Shown piece after piece: positions 45,955-53,237 of a DNA stretch of 64,000 nucleotides. The DNA comes from Chthoniobacteraceae bacterium (GTDB lineage: Bacteria; Verrucomicrobiota; Verrucomicrobiia; Chthoniobacterales; Chthoniobacteraceae). Below the pieces are notes generated by a model. The model saw only the letters and a list, made by a program, of their open reading frames with translations, was not told the origin of the DNA and made no database searches. The stretch lies in the NCBI GenBank assembly GCA_947449735.1, contig CANFTB010000019.1, positions 1-64,000 of the forward strand, read 5' to 3'. Within the stretch, counting starts at the first letter, position 1; every line of letters begins with the position of its first letter. A program made the translations under genes and the position numbers.

Positions 45955-47216
45955 AACTTCAGTCCCGCAAAAAAGTCGCCCACGACCGGTGCGTGGATCC
46001 GGCGCAGACCATTGCCAAGCTCGAGAAAATCTTTGGCGCTCGATACGACTACTGGCTGCACGAAGAAGTGGTCACAGACGAACTGCACTGGTCGGCCATG
46101 TTCATCGACGGACTGGACTTCCGGTCCATGGGCAAGGGCGTTACCCAGCAGGGCAGCCTGGCCGGCGCCCTGGCCGAGGGAGCGGAGTCCCTGCTTGCCC
46201 GAGAGACGGAGGCTCTTCCCGGCTATCTGGGGGCGCGTGAAAAGGACATCACAAACGCCCTTTCGATCAGTTCGCTGCTCGAGCACGTAACCTCAGCAAC
46301 ACCGCCTGTGCTCGAGCGGATCCGCGCAACCGATGAAGCCTACCACTGGGTGGATGGCTACTCACTGATGCACAAAACGATCCGAAAAGTGCCAATCGAA
46401 TATGTTCGTCTCATCAATGGAACCAACGGAAGGGCGACGGGCAACAATCTTGAAGAGGCAATCTTGCATGCAGCCCTCGAGATCTTCGAGCGGCGCGCCC
46501 AAATCGCAGTGCTTCGGAACCGGATGGTGATGCCCACCATCGACCCATCGAACATCACAAACCCGTTCGTCCAACGCCAAATCGCGTTTTTACGGAGGCA
46601 CGGCATCGAAGTCACTTTAAAGGACCTCAGCTTTGGAGGGGTCCTTCCATGTATCGGCGCTTACTTCGTGGATCAAAACATCCCCGAGGACTACCAGTTC
46701 CGCCACTTCTTTAAAGTCGGCGCATCTTTCGACACGAACGAAGCCCTGCAACGCATGTTTACGGAATATGCGCAGGGACGCCGCAGTCACGAATTCCTGA
46801 TCCCAAATTCCACACAGTCTGAGACTCTGCTCAAAACACTCTTAGACCACGATTTCCGGCAACTGGCGGCCCAACCCGACGACTGCGACAACTTCATGTC
46901 GGCCTATATGTTCGGCTTCGTCCCCTACCGGAACGCAGACTTTCTCCAGGACGGTGAGGCAGTCCCACTCACATCGCACTCCTCTCACGAGGACTGTCTT
47001 GGAGACATCGCGGGGGTGTGTTCGATTTGCGAAACCCTCGGCAAGGACTGCATCGTGGTGGATCTATCCGACCCTGAACATGATTTCCCCGTGGTTCAGG
47101 TGATTGTTCCCGGCTACTCGGATATCCTCCCGTTTCATCCCGCCGACAGCGATGCGCTATTCACCCGCTGGACGCGCACGCAGTCCCTGGAATCGTATCC
47201 GCGAGCTGCTTTATAA
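45951..47216 (+). CDS. YcaO-domain protein (ATP-dependent amide activation)
   Basis: 421 residues. YcaO hallmarks are present: GKGVTQQGSLAGALAEGAES (about 63-82) and TGNNLEEAILHAALEIFERR (about 162-181), which carry the ATP/Mg-binding glutamates, and a C-terminal FPVVQVIVPGYSD near 381. YcaO enzymes activate peptide-backbone amides with ATP to make azolines, thioamides or amidines. The C-terminus (SLESYPRAAL) lacks the PxPxP ending of azoline-forming cyclodehydratases. No TfuA gene and no precursor peptide are seen nearby. The only partner is the upstream flavoprotein, coupled by ATGA, so the substrate is unknown. It converges on pgeF with 31 bases between. Confidence 0.85.
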   Translation: MKLQSRKKVAHDRCVDPAQTIAKLEKIFGARYDYWLHEEVVTDELHWSAMFIDGLDFRSMGKGVTQQGSLAGALAEGAESLLARETEALPGYLGAREKDITNALSISSLLEHVTSATPPVLERIRATDEAYHWVDGYSLMHKTIRKVPIEYVRLINGTNGRATGNNLEEAILHAALEIFERRAQIAVLRNRMVMPTIDPSNITNPFVQRQIAFLRRHGIEVTLKDLSFGGVLPCIGAYFVDQNIPEDYQFRHFFKVGASFDTNEALQRMFTEYAQGRRSHEFLIPNSTQSETLLKTLLDHDFRQLAAQPDDCDNFMSAYMFGFVPYRNADFLQDGEAVPLTSHSSHEDCLGDIAGVCSICETLGKDCIVVDLSDPEHDFPVVQVIVPGYSDILPFHPADSDALFTRWTRTQSLESYPRAAL

Positions 47217-47247
47217 AACACTTTTCTTTAGACAGATACCCGTGACA

Positions 47248-47928
47248 CTAGCCGCCCAAAGAAAGTAGCGCGAGCATGCGGCCGGTGCGCCCCTTCTCCA
47301 TCCGATAGGAATAATATTTCTCCAAATCGCGCCCGGTACAGACCCCTGAGTCCAGCACCCTGCCCACGCCGGCCTCGCTGCATTGACGCCGGATCTCCAC
47401 GGCAAAATCGACCTCGTAAAGAGGCGGACGGATGCAGGGACTGAGCAGCGCAGTAATCTTCTCGGGCCGGCTCTGAAAATTGGCCTGCATTGCGCGAACC
47501 GCCACGCCGACAATCCCCAGCGCGCTTCCTTTTGCGCCAGAATGTACGAGGCCGATGCAACCTCTGCTAGGGTCCGCCAGAAACACCGCGCAGCAATCTG
47601 CTGTGTAGACTCCCAGACAGACACCGGGATCGGCCGTAATCAACCCATCGACGCCTGGATAAAACGCTCCAGTCTCCCGACTGGCGACTGCCACGCCGGC
47701 ACCATGCACCTGTGCGCCCGTGCAAAACAAACGCCCTCCGAGCCCAAGCTCGGACCTCAGCGCTGCATGCCTCGGCTCCAACCGCGCCAAAGCCTCCTCA
47801 CGTTCCACATCCACCTCTACTCCAGGCTGGCGGATGGCAAATGCATGAGCGACCCCGGTGGAGGCAAATGCGACCACGTGCTCTGCGGGGACCTGCGTAC
47901 CTGCAGGCAGCCAACACTCGGCGGACAT
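47248..47928 (-). CDS. pgeF: YfiH/PgeF-family multicopper-like purine nucleosidase (polyphenol oxidase family)
   Basis: 226 residues, usual length for this cytosolic family. The Zn/Cu-binding triad is present: His in AQVHGA (about 89), Cys in TADCCAVF (about 126) and His in GLVHSG (about 143). Family members cleave adenosine or inosine, and in some species edit peptidoglycan precursors (PgeF). Its start overlaps the TolC-like stop by one base (TAATG on the minus strand), so the two are coupled. The overlap suggests co-expression only; I know of no direct link between their functions. Confidence 0.9.
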   Translation of the reverse strand: MSAECWLPAGTQVPAEHVVAFASTGVAHAFAIRQPGVEVDVEREEALARLEPRHAALRSELGLGGRLFCTGAQVHGAGVAVASRETGAFYPGVDGLITADPGVCLGVYTADCCAVFLADPSRGCIGLVHSGAKGSALGIVGVAVRAMQANFQSRPEKITALLSPCIRPPLYEVDFAVEIRRQCSEAGVGRVLDSGVCTGRDLEKYYSYRMEKGRTGRMLALLSLGG

Positions 47929-49382
47929 TACGGACGGAATAGCTCGTCGAGCACCGCGCGAGGCGCCCTCTTTTCGAGGATCGACAGCGGATCCTTGAAC
48001 GAATCTGTGTACACGGTGTTAGCTGCGGTCGCTCTGTCAAACTCCGCCAGCGAGCGCATGTAGTCTGCCCTCGCCTGCAACTCAGTAGTGCGCGCACGGG
48101 TCAAAGCAACCCGGGCGTCCAGAACCTCCAACTGGGTCCCCGCGCCTGCTGAAAGACGCTCTTGAGACAGACGCAACGCCTCCAGCGCCTGTTGCACATT
48201 CTTTTGCTGGCTCTCAATCGTTTCACGGAACTGCCGCAAATCAGCATGTGCCCGCTGCACCTCAAGCTCGACGGTCTGAACCGCATCATCGTAGGCAATC
48301 ACCGCGGACTCCATACGGGCCTTGGCCTGAGAGACCTGGCCCTTGGTCTCAAATCCATCGAAAATCTTCCACGAGCCCGTTACCCCCAGAAAATAACCAT
48401 TCACAGCGTCGTCAATATCACGGGACGTCCGCTTGTTCATGATCTCATAGCCGCCCCTCGCATCAATCCTAGGCTTGAAACCCGCCAGTGCGATTACCAT
48501 CTGCTCCTTCTCTATCAAAATCTGCTGCCTCTGGGCCTTCAACGACGCACGCCTCGCACGGGCCGCTCCCAAGGCATCGGCCAGCCCCATCAGGTCGTCC
48601 GTGATGCGCATCTCACCCACACACTGGAAAGTCGGCTTTCCACCGGGAGCAGCGTCCAAACCAAGCGTTTTGGCAATCTGCAGCTGGGCGATCAGATGAT
48701 CGTTCTTTGCGCGAATCAAATTCGGTTTCACGCTTGCGAGCTCAACCTCCGCGCGCAGGACATTAAACCGGGGAACTGTCCCAGCTTCGAAACGGTTTCT
48801 GGCGTCATTAAGCTGCTGGCTGGCAAGCTCTACCGACTCCTCCGCAACACCTATGAGCGCGCGCGTCGCCAAAACCTGGTAAAACTCCTGGCGCACCAGT
48901 CCAACAACGCGGTCCACTACATCGCGCACGGTGAAGACCGCGGCGTCCCGGCGCAGTTGCGCGGCCTGAATCGACGCAGCCACCTGCCCGCCCGAATACA
49001 GAACCTGTTTCACTTCGAGCGCGATACGCCATGTGTTGTTCTGACTAAAAAAGGCGGCTCCCTGAGAAACCAGAGGCGGTTCAACATGGTCGAATCCCGT
49101 CGTCAAAGCCAGATGAGGAAGAGCCTGCGCCCTCAACTCGATCACCTGGCCGTGAACACGCTCCACCTCGCGAAGAGCCTTGAGCACTTCGGGATTTTGA
49201 CGCAACGCGACGTTCACCGCCTCCAAAAGCGCAACGTCACCGGTCAACTGTCCTCGCCGCTGAGTCGCGCTGCTCCCCTGTTTTCTCGCCGGTGAAATAA
49301 CGTCGCCGGCAACAGCGCCGCTCTGAACAGCGGCAAAGCTTCCGAAAAGAAGCGGGAGAAACACCAAGGGGCGGATTTTCAT
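47928..49382 (-). CDS. TolC-family outer membrane efflux protein
   Basis: 484 residues from the ATG at 49382; a GTG nine codons upstream is less likely because the signal peptide (KIRPLVFLPLLFGSFAAVQS, about 2-21) then starts properly. Long amphipathic helices repeat through the protein, as in TolC/OEP channels, with a paired duplication (ALRQNPEVLKALREVER, later ARRASLKAQRQQI). Family members form trimeric channels through the outer membrane and periplasm. No inner-membrane pump or adaptor gene is in this window. It is followed by pgeF with a one-base overlap. Confidence 0.9.
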   Translation of the reverse strand: MKIRPLVFLPLLFGSFAAVQSGAVAGDVISPARKQGSSATQRRGQLTGDVALLEAVNVALRQNPEVLKALREVERVHGQVIELRAQALPHLALTTGFDHVEPPLVSQGAAFFSQNNTWRIALEVKQVLYSGGQVAASIQAAQLRRDAAVFTVRDVVDRVVGLVRQEFYQVLATRALIGVAEESVELASQQLNDARNRFEAGTVPRFNVLRAEVELASVKPNLIRAKNDHLIAQLQIAKTLGLDAAPGGKPTFQCVGEMRITDDLMGLADALGAARARRASLKAQRQQILIEKEQMVIALAGFKPRIDARGGYEIMNKRTSRDIDDAVNGYFLGVTGSWKIFDGFETKGQVSQAKARMESAVIAYDDAVQTVELEVQRAHADLRQFRETIESQQKNVQQALEALRLSQERLSAGAGTQLEVLDARVALTRARTTELQARADYMRSLAEFDRATAANTVYTDSFKDPLSILEKRAPRAVLDELFRP

Positions 49383-49492
49383 GAGGCAGGAAGCTTGAGG
49401 CAACGGCACATGTTGTGCAACGCCAACGAATGCAAGCTGACACTCGTTGAAAGCACGGCAGACCTTCGCCCGACACCCAACCGGGAGGAGGA

Positions 49493-49945
49493 TCAGGCCG
49501 ACTTGGATTCGCGGCGCCTGGCGCGCGATCCACCGGAAACGCCCGGGCTGCTCGCCTGATCCAGGCTCGGCAAGTACGGCTTCACAAACGCATCCCGAAA
49601 CGAATACGCGCCGCTGAAATCCTCGATGGAGTCTGTGTCCGACTTACTCAGAAGCCCAGCCCCAATGAGGTCGTAAACAATGACCCCGAAATCCTCGCAC
49701 CGCGTCACCCCCCAATATTCGAAAACCGTCAAAACCATCGGGCCAAACTGAGCCAGCGCAAATTCTCGCACCCCCTCCAACAACTGCTGGCCGCTCACAT
49801 GACCTTTCACCCGGGCCCGGTTCTTGCGCTCGTGACTCGCCATGTAATCCAACACATCCCGCATGAACATGTAAGCATTCCGGTCAAACCGTGGATTAGC
49901 ACTCAAGATCGAATCAACAATGGAGGCGAAGTCTGGTTTTTGCAT
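49493..49945 (-). CDS. Minf_1886 family conserved protein
   Basis: 150 residues. The segments YMFMRDVLDYMASHER and VSGQQLLEGVREFALAQFG (about 25-70) and WGVTRCEDFGVIVYDLIGAG (about 79-98) are characteristic of the Minf_1886 family, which is largely confined to Planctomycetes and Verrucomicrobia and has no known function. The C-terminus is a basic, Ser/Gly/Arg-rich tail. It lies 110 bases upstream of the TolC-like gene on the same strand. Divergent from rpsU. It is a useful phylum marker for this window. Confidence 0.85.
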   Translation of the reverse strand: MQKPDFASIVDSILSANPRFDRNAYMFMRDVLDYMASHERKNRARVKGHVSGQQLLEGVREFALAQFGPMVLTVFEYWGVTRCEDFGVIVYDLIGAGLLSKSDTDSIEDFSGAYSFRDAFVKPYLPSLDQASSPGVSGGSRARRRESKSA

Positions 49946-50070
49946 GGTTGAATTCCCGACATCCGCTTTCTTCCTAGATAGAAGACCTTCACTGAAGAAG
50001 ACGGCACAGGCTGGAGCCCGACGTTAGCATCGCTCCGCCGAACGTCAATCTGAGCAATGAGAACGAAGTG

Positions 50071-50099
50071 TTGACGCCCTTCTGCAAGCAGAGCAAAGT
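50071..50099 (+). promoter_or_regulatory. Putative promoter of rpsU
   Basis: TTGACG (50071-50076), 17 bases, then CAAAGT (50094-50099). The -35 box is good but the -10 box is poor, so the call is tentative. It would give a leader of about 50 bases before the rpsU start. Confidence 0.3.
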
Positions 50100-50136
50100 G
50101 ACAAAACCACGTTACGACGTGTCGACTTATCGAAAG

Positions 50137-50146
50137 AAAGGAGGGG
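50137..50146 (+). promoter_or_regulatory. Strong Shine-Dalgarno sequence of rpsU
   Basis: AAAGGAGGGG lies 8 bases before the ATG at 50155. It is the best match to the anti-Shine-Dalgarno sequence seen in this window, where most starts have none. It decides the rpsU start. Confidence 0.75.
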
Positions 50147-50154
50147 AGAATTAC

Positions 50155-50352
50155 ATGCCAGAAGTATCAGTACGAAAAGGAGAGCCCATTGACCGTGCCC
50201 TGAAGCGCTTGAAATCCAAGATGGAGAGCGAAGGGATCATGGAAGAGGTGCGCCGCCTCCGAGCTTTCGAAACGCCGACTCAGAAGACGAAGCGTAAGGC
50301 CAAAGCCAACGCCAAGCGCGCGAAAGCAAAGCAGCGGTTCAACATGGCCTAA
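50155..50352 (+). CDS. rpsU: 30S ribosomal protein bS21
   Basis: 65 residues. MPEVSVRKGEPIDRALKRLK and the Lys/Arg/Ala-rich C-terminus are typical of bS21, a small ribosomal protein near the anti-Shine-Dalgarno end of 16S rRNA. The start at 50155 follows a strong Shine-Dalgarno site; the frame continues upstream to 50068 but that part lacks family similarity. It is a single gene with its own terminator at 50407-50441. Divergent from the Minf_1886 gene. Confidence 0.95.
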   Translation: MPEVSVRKGEPIDRALKRLKSKMESEGIMEEVRRLRAFETPTQKTKRKAKANAKRAKAKQRFNMA

Positions 50353-50406
50353 TCAGCTTTCGGTTTCCGCAAACCGTCCACTGTTTAAAAAACAAAGAAA
50401 GTCTCA

Positions 50407-50441
50407 AACCGCCCGTCCCACAAGGGGCCGGCGGTTTTTCT
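50407..50441 (+). terminator. Intrinsic terminator of rpsU
   Basis: AACCGCC (50407-50413) pairs with GGCGGTT (50430-50436), with further CCC/GGG pairing inside, followed directly by TTTTTC. A standard rho-independent shape 55 bases after the rpsU stop. Confidence 0.75.
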
Positions 50442-50507
50442 GTGTAAGGCCCTTCCCTGCGTCTCCAACCCCGAGGAAGACCAACCCGGCCCCCTGTCCG
50501 AATCTCC

Positions 50508-50538
50508 TTGCCGTTGCCCCTTTTCAACACAGTATATG
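50508..50538 (+). promoter_or_regulatory. Putative promoter of the cobalamin operon
   Basis: TTGCCG (50508-50513) and TATATG (50533-50538) lie 19 bases apart, just upstream of the riboswitch aptamer, where a promoter is expected. The -35 box is imperfect and the spacing long, so the call is tentative. Confidence 0.3.
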
Positions 50539-50539
50539 G

Positions 50540-50740
50540 GCCTTGCGATCGCCGCGAGGAACTCCGTGCAAACCGGAGACAGTCGCGCTGCTGTAACCGG
50601 GGACAAGCTTCCAAAATGCCAATCTCCACTCTTGTGGGGGTGAAGGCGGAAGTAAGGCCGACAGAATGGGTAAGATTTCTTTCCCGGGTTCTGTCGAGAA
50701 CCGGGAGTCAGAACACTCTCGGCGTCCGCATCTCATTCGT
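50540..50740 (+). ncRNA. Cobalamin (B12) riboswitch
   Basis: The conserved aptamer blocks are present in order: GGAACTCCGTGCAAACCGG (50558-50576), CGCTGCTGTAACCGG (50586-50600), a perfect 8-base stem CGACAGAA/TTCTGTCG (50659-50666 with 50689-50696), and a B12-box-like GAACCGGGAGTCAGAAC (50698-50714). These match the cobalamin riboswitch consensus in order and spacing. It lies directly upstream of the B12 operon. On binding adenosylcobalamin it should reduce expression of the genes from cobT on; the expression platform at 50741-50845 points to control of translation. Confidence 0.9.
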
Positions 50741-50826
50741 CCAGCGCCCTAGCGTCGGCGGAAAACCTTCTTCGCGAAAAAGAAGAATGAGACATCGGGA
50801 TTCCGCCCGCCGGGAAACCGTGTCTC

Positions 50827-50839
50827 TCCTTGAAAAGGA
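50827..50839 (+). promoter_or_regulatory. Shine-Dalgarno-masking hairpin before cobT
   Basis: TCCTT (50827-50831) can pair with AAGGA (50835-50839), the Shine-Dalgarno site of cobT, with a GAA loop. This fits a translation-off state set by the upstream riboswitch. A longer AGACA/TGTCT pairing just upstream could compete. Confidence 0.45.
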
Positions 50840-50845
50840 AGAGCC

Positions 50846-51952
50846 ATGATCACCAGTCCAGAGCCGGAACCTCCGGCAGTGCCAGACGCGCCTGCAAGCG
50901 CCGAAGCGCTTCTTCGCGCCCTGACTCTACGTCTTGATTCTCAGACGAAACCGCCGGGATCCCTCGGCGTGCTTGAGTCCCTCGGGTTGCGGATTGGAAT
51001 GCTGCAAGGCACGCTTACCCCCTCCGCCGAGCGCTCCAGAATCTGCGTCTTCGCCGGAAATCATGGCATCGTCTCCGAGGGGGTCAGCGCCTTTCCCTCC
51101 GAGGTAACGCTCCAGATGGTCGGCAATTTTCTCGAAGGCGGAGCCGCGATCTGTGTGCTCGCACGTTTATCGGAAGCCTCGCTCCACATCATCGACGCAG
51201 GCGTCTCGCCCCAGGCCGCCGCGAAATGGACAGCTTTCGACACTTTCTTTCCTCGGGCACAACGTGCAGGCACCCGGTCCTTTTTGGAAGGTCGTGCGAT
51301 GACCTCCCAAGAGTGCGACGCGGCACTGCAAGCGGGACGTGAACAGGTCCACCTCGCCGCCCGGGACGGCATCCAGATTCTGGGCATCGGCGAGATGGGC
51401 ATTGGCAACACAACCTCCGCGGCGGCCCTCTGCTGCGCTCTCCTCAACGCAGAGCCATCGTCGATAGTCGGCAGAGGCACCGGCGTTGATGATGCCGGGC
51501 TCGAGCGAAAACGTTCCGCCGTGGCCCGCGCGCTGCAATTCCATCACACAAACCTTGAAAACGGCGACGCAGCCCGGCACTGGCTCGAAGCGGTTGGAGG
51601 CTACGAAATTGCTGCGATGACAGGCTGCATTTTGGAAGCGGCGGACGCTCGGTTGCCATTGGTTGTGGACGGATTTATCGCCACTGCGGCAGCCCTTGTC
51701 GCCTCGCGCCTCAAACCCAAGTCGCTCGAAGTTTGTTTTTTTGCTCACCAATCTGCCGAGGGAGGTCATCCCCTCGTGCTTGCGGCTTTAGGCGCCACGC
51801 CGCTCCTCTCCCTGGGGCTGCGGCTGGGAGAGGGAAGCGGCGTAGCGCTGGCCCTGCCCCTGCTCCGTGCGGCGGCGCGTTTGATGTGTGAAATGGCGAC
51901 CTTCGAGACTGCGGGAGTCAGCAATGCCTTCGAGGCGGAACCTCCAGTATGA
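50846..51952 (+). CDS. cobT: Nicotinate-nucleotide:dimethylbenzimidazole phosphoribosyltransferase
   Basis: 368 residues, close to the usual 350. CobT makes alpha-ribazole phosphate from a lower-ligand base and nicotinate mononucleotide. Visible family motifs are FAGNHGIVSEGVSAFPSEVT (about 70-90), GIGEMGIGNTTSAAALC, GRGTGVDDAGLERK and the C-terminal FFAHQSAEGGHPLVLAALGA with GLRLGEGSG, which contains the catalytic glutamate. It is the first gene after the riboswitch and has an AGGAAG Shine-Dalgarno site. Its stop overlaps cobS by ATGA. Cytosolic. Confidence 0.95.
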   Translation: MITSPEPEPPAVPDAPASAEALLRALTLRLDSQTKPPGSLGVLESLGLRIGMLQGTLTPSAERSRICVFAGNHGIVSEGVSAFPSEVTLQMVGNFLEGGAAICVLARLSEASLHIIDAGVSPQAAAKWTAFDTFFPRAQRAGTRSFLEGRAMTSQECDAALQAGREQVHLAARDGIQILGIGEMGIGNTTSAAALCCALLNAEPSSIVGRGTGVDDAGLERKRSAVARALQFHHTNLENGDAARHWLEAVGGYEIAAMTGCILEAADARLPLVVDGFIATAAALVASRLKPKSLEVCFFAHQSAEGGHPLVLAALGATPLLSLGLRLGEGSGVALALPLLRAAARLMCEMATFETAGVSNAFEAEPPV

Positions 51953-52707
51953 ACAAGGGCTGGAACGATTTTTTAACCGCCTTGATGCTTCTCACCCGCA
52001 TTCCGGTCGGACGCTGGTGCAGGTATTCACAGGAAGCCGTCGCCTCCTCCGTTTGTTACTTTCCCCTGGTTGGAGCGCTGGTCGGTGCGCTCGGGGCCGC
52101 CGTTCTTTGGGTAGCTCACGCCGCCGTGCCCGCGAAGATCGCGGTTCTCCTCAGCATGCTTGCAACAGTACTGGCCACCGGAGCCTTTCATGAGGACGGA
52201 CTTGCGGACGCTGCAGACGGTCTTTGGGGAGGAAGCACGCCGCAACGCAGGCTCGAAATCATGAAAGACAGCCGCCTCGGCAGCTATGGAGCAATCGCTC
52301 TCTGGTTTACGCTCGGAGCAAAATTTCTACTCCTGGAAAACCTTGCCTCAAAACAGCTTGCTTCGGCACTAGCCGGCGGTCTCGCGGCCCACTGCCTAGG
52401 CAGGTGCGCTTCAGTGGGGGTTTTAAACCTCCTGCCCCATGTCGGCTTCGACGCGGGAAAAGCCCAGCCTTACTGCCGCCGGCTGAGCCGGCCCCAGTTG
52501 ATCGCGACGCTTCTCCCCCCTGCCGTGTTAATCCTCGTGATGTTTGACACCGCGGCAGTGCCCGTTTTGGCGGCAACGGCTCTAGTCGTCTTCCTCTCCT
52601 CAGAATTCTTCCGCCGTCGCATCGGCGGCATCACCGGGGACTGCCTTGGAGCCGCAGTTCAAATCACGGAAATCGCGGTCTTGGGCGTTCTCACCACCCT
52701 CATATGA
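51949..52707 (+). CDS. cobS: Adenosylcobinamide-GDP ribazoletransferase (cobalamin synthase)
   Basis: 252 residues, multi-helix inner-membrane protein of normal length. The family motif HEDGLADAADGLWGG (about 84-98) and MKDSRLGSYGAIAL (about 105-118) are intact. It joins GDP-cobinamide to alpha-ribazole (phosphate), the last step of nucleotide-loop assembly. It overlaps cobT by four bases upstream and cobU by four bases downstream. Confidence 0.95.
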   Translation: MNKGWNDFLTALMLLTRIPVGRWCRYSQEAVASSVCYFPLVGALVGALGAAVLWVAHAAVPAKIAVLLSMLATVLATGAFHEDGLADAADGLWGGSTPQRRLEIMKDSRLGSYGAIALWFTLGAKFLLLENLASKQLASALAGGLAAHCLGRCASVGVLNLLPHVGFDAGKAQPYCRRLSRPQLIATLLPPAVLILVMFDTAAVPVLAATALVVFLSSEFFRRRIGGITGDCLGAAVQITEIAVLGVLTTLI

Positions 52708-53237
52708 CAGGCCACATTTCCCTCATCCTCGGCGGCGCACGAAGCGGCAAAAGCAGACGCGCCGAACAGCTTGCAACGAAGACCCAGAGGCCTGTGGTTT
52801 ATATCGCCACCTATGTCCCCGATACAAGCGACGCGGAGATGCTCTCAAGAATCGCCTCGCACACTCAGAGGCGGCCTGCGAACTGGCAAACGGTTGAAGC
52901 CCGCTTCGACCTACCCCAGATCTTCCGTGAGCATCCCGGTAAAACCGTGCTTCTGGACTGCCTGACTCTATGGCTGTCGTTTCAGCACGATAAGCTGGAT
53001 GAACGCCAGTTGCTGTCTCTGCTCGAGGAAGCGCTAAACGCAGCGCGCTTGAATGGCATCAATCTATTTCTGGTGAGCAACGAACTCGGCATGGGACTTG
53101 TCCCGGGAACCTCACTGGGACGCTCATTCCGAGATCTCTGCGGGCGAGCCAATCAGCTGGCAGCAGGCGTTTCGGATCATGTTGAGTTTCAGATTGCCGG
53201 ACTTCCCCTCATTCTCAAGGGAGGTCCACCGGCATGA
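52704..53237 (+). CDS. cobU: Adenosylcobinamide kinase / adenosylcobinamide-phosphate guanylyltransferase
   Basis: 177 residues, normal length. The P-loop GGARSGKSRRAEQLA (about 9-23), then YIATYVPDTSDAEM, LLDCLTLWLSF and GMGLVPGTSLGRSFRDLCGR (about 133-152) are all CobU/CobP features. It phosphorylates adenosylcobinamide and attaches GMP from GTP. It overlaps its neighbours by four bases on both sides. The short distances and ATGA overlaps show strong translational coupling. Confidence 0.95.
   Translation: MTGHISLILGGARSGKSRRAEQLATKTQRPVVYIATYVPDTSDAEMLSRIASHTQRRPANWQTVEARFDLPQIFREHPGKTVLLDCLTLWLSFQHDKLDERQLLSLLEEALNAARLNGINLFLVSNELGMGLVPGTSLGRSFRDLCGRANQLAAGVSDHVEFQIAGLPLILKGGPPA

Noticed and set aside
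50068-50154. N-terminal extension of rpsU
   Set aside because: The strong Shine-Dalgarno site and bS21 similarity both point to the start at 50155.
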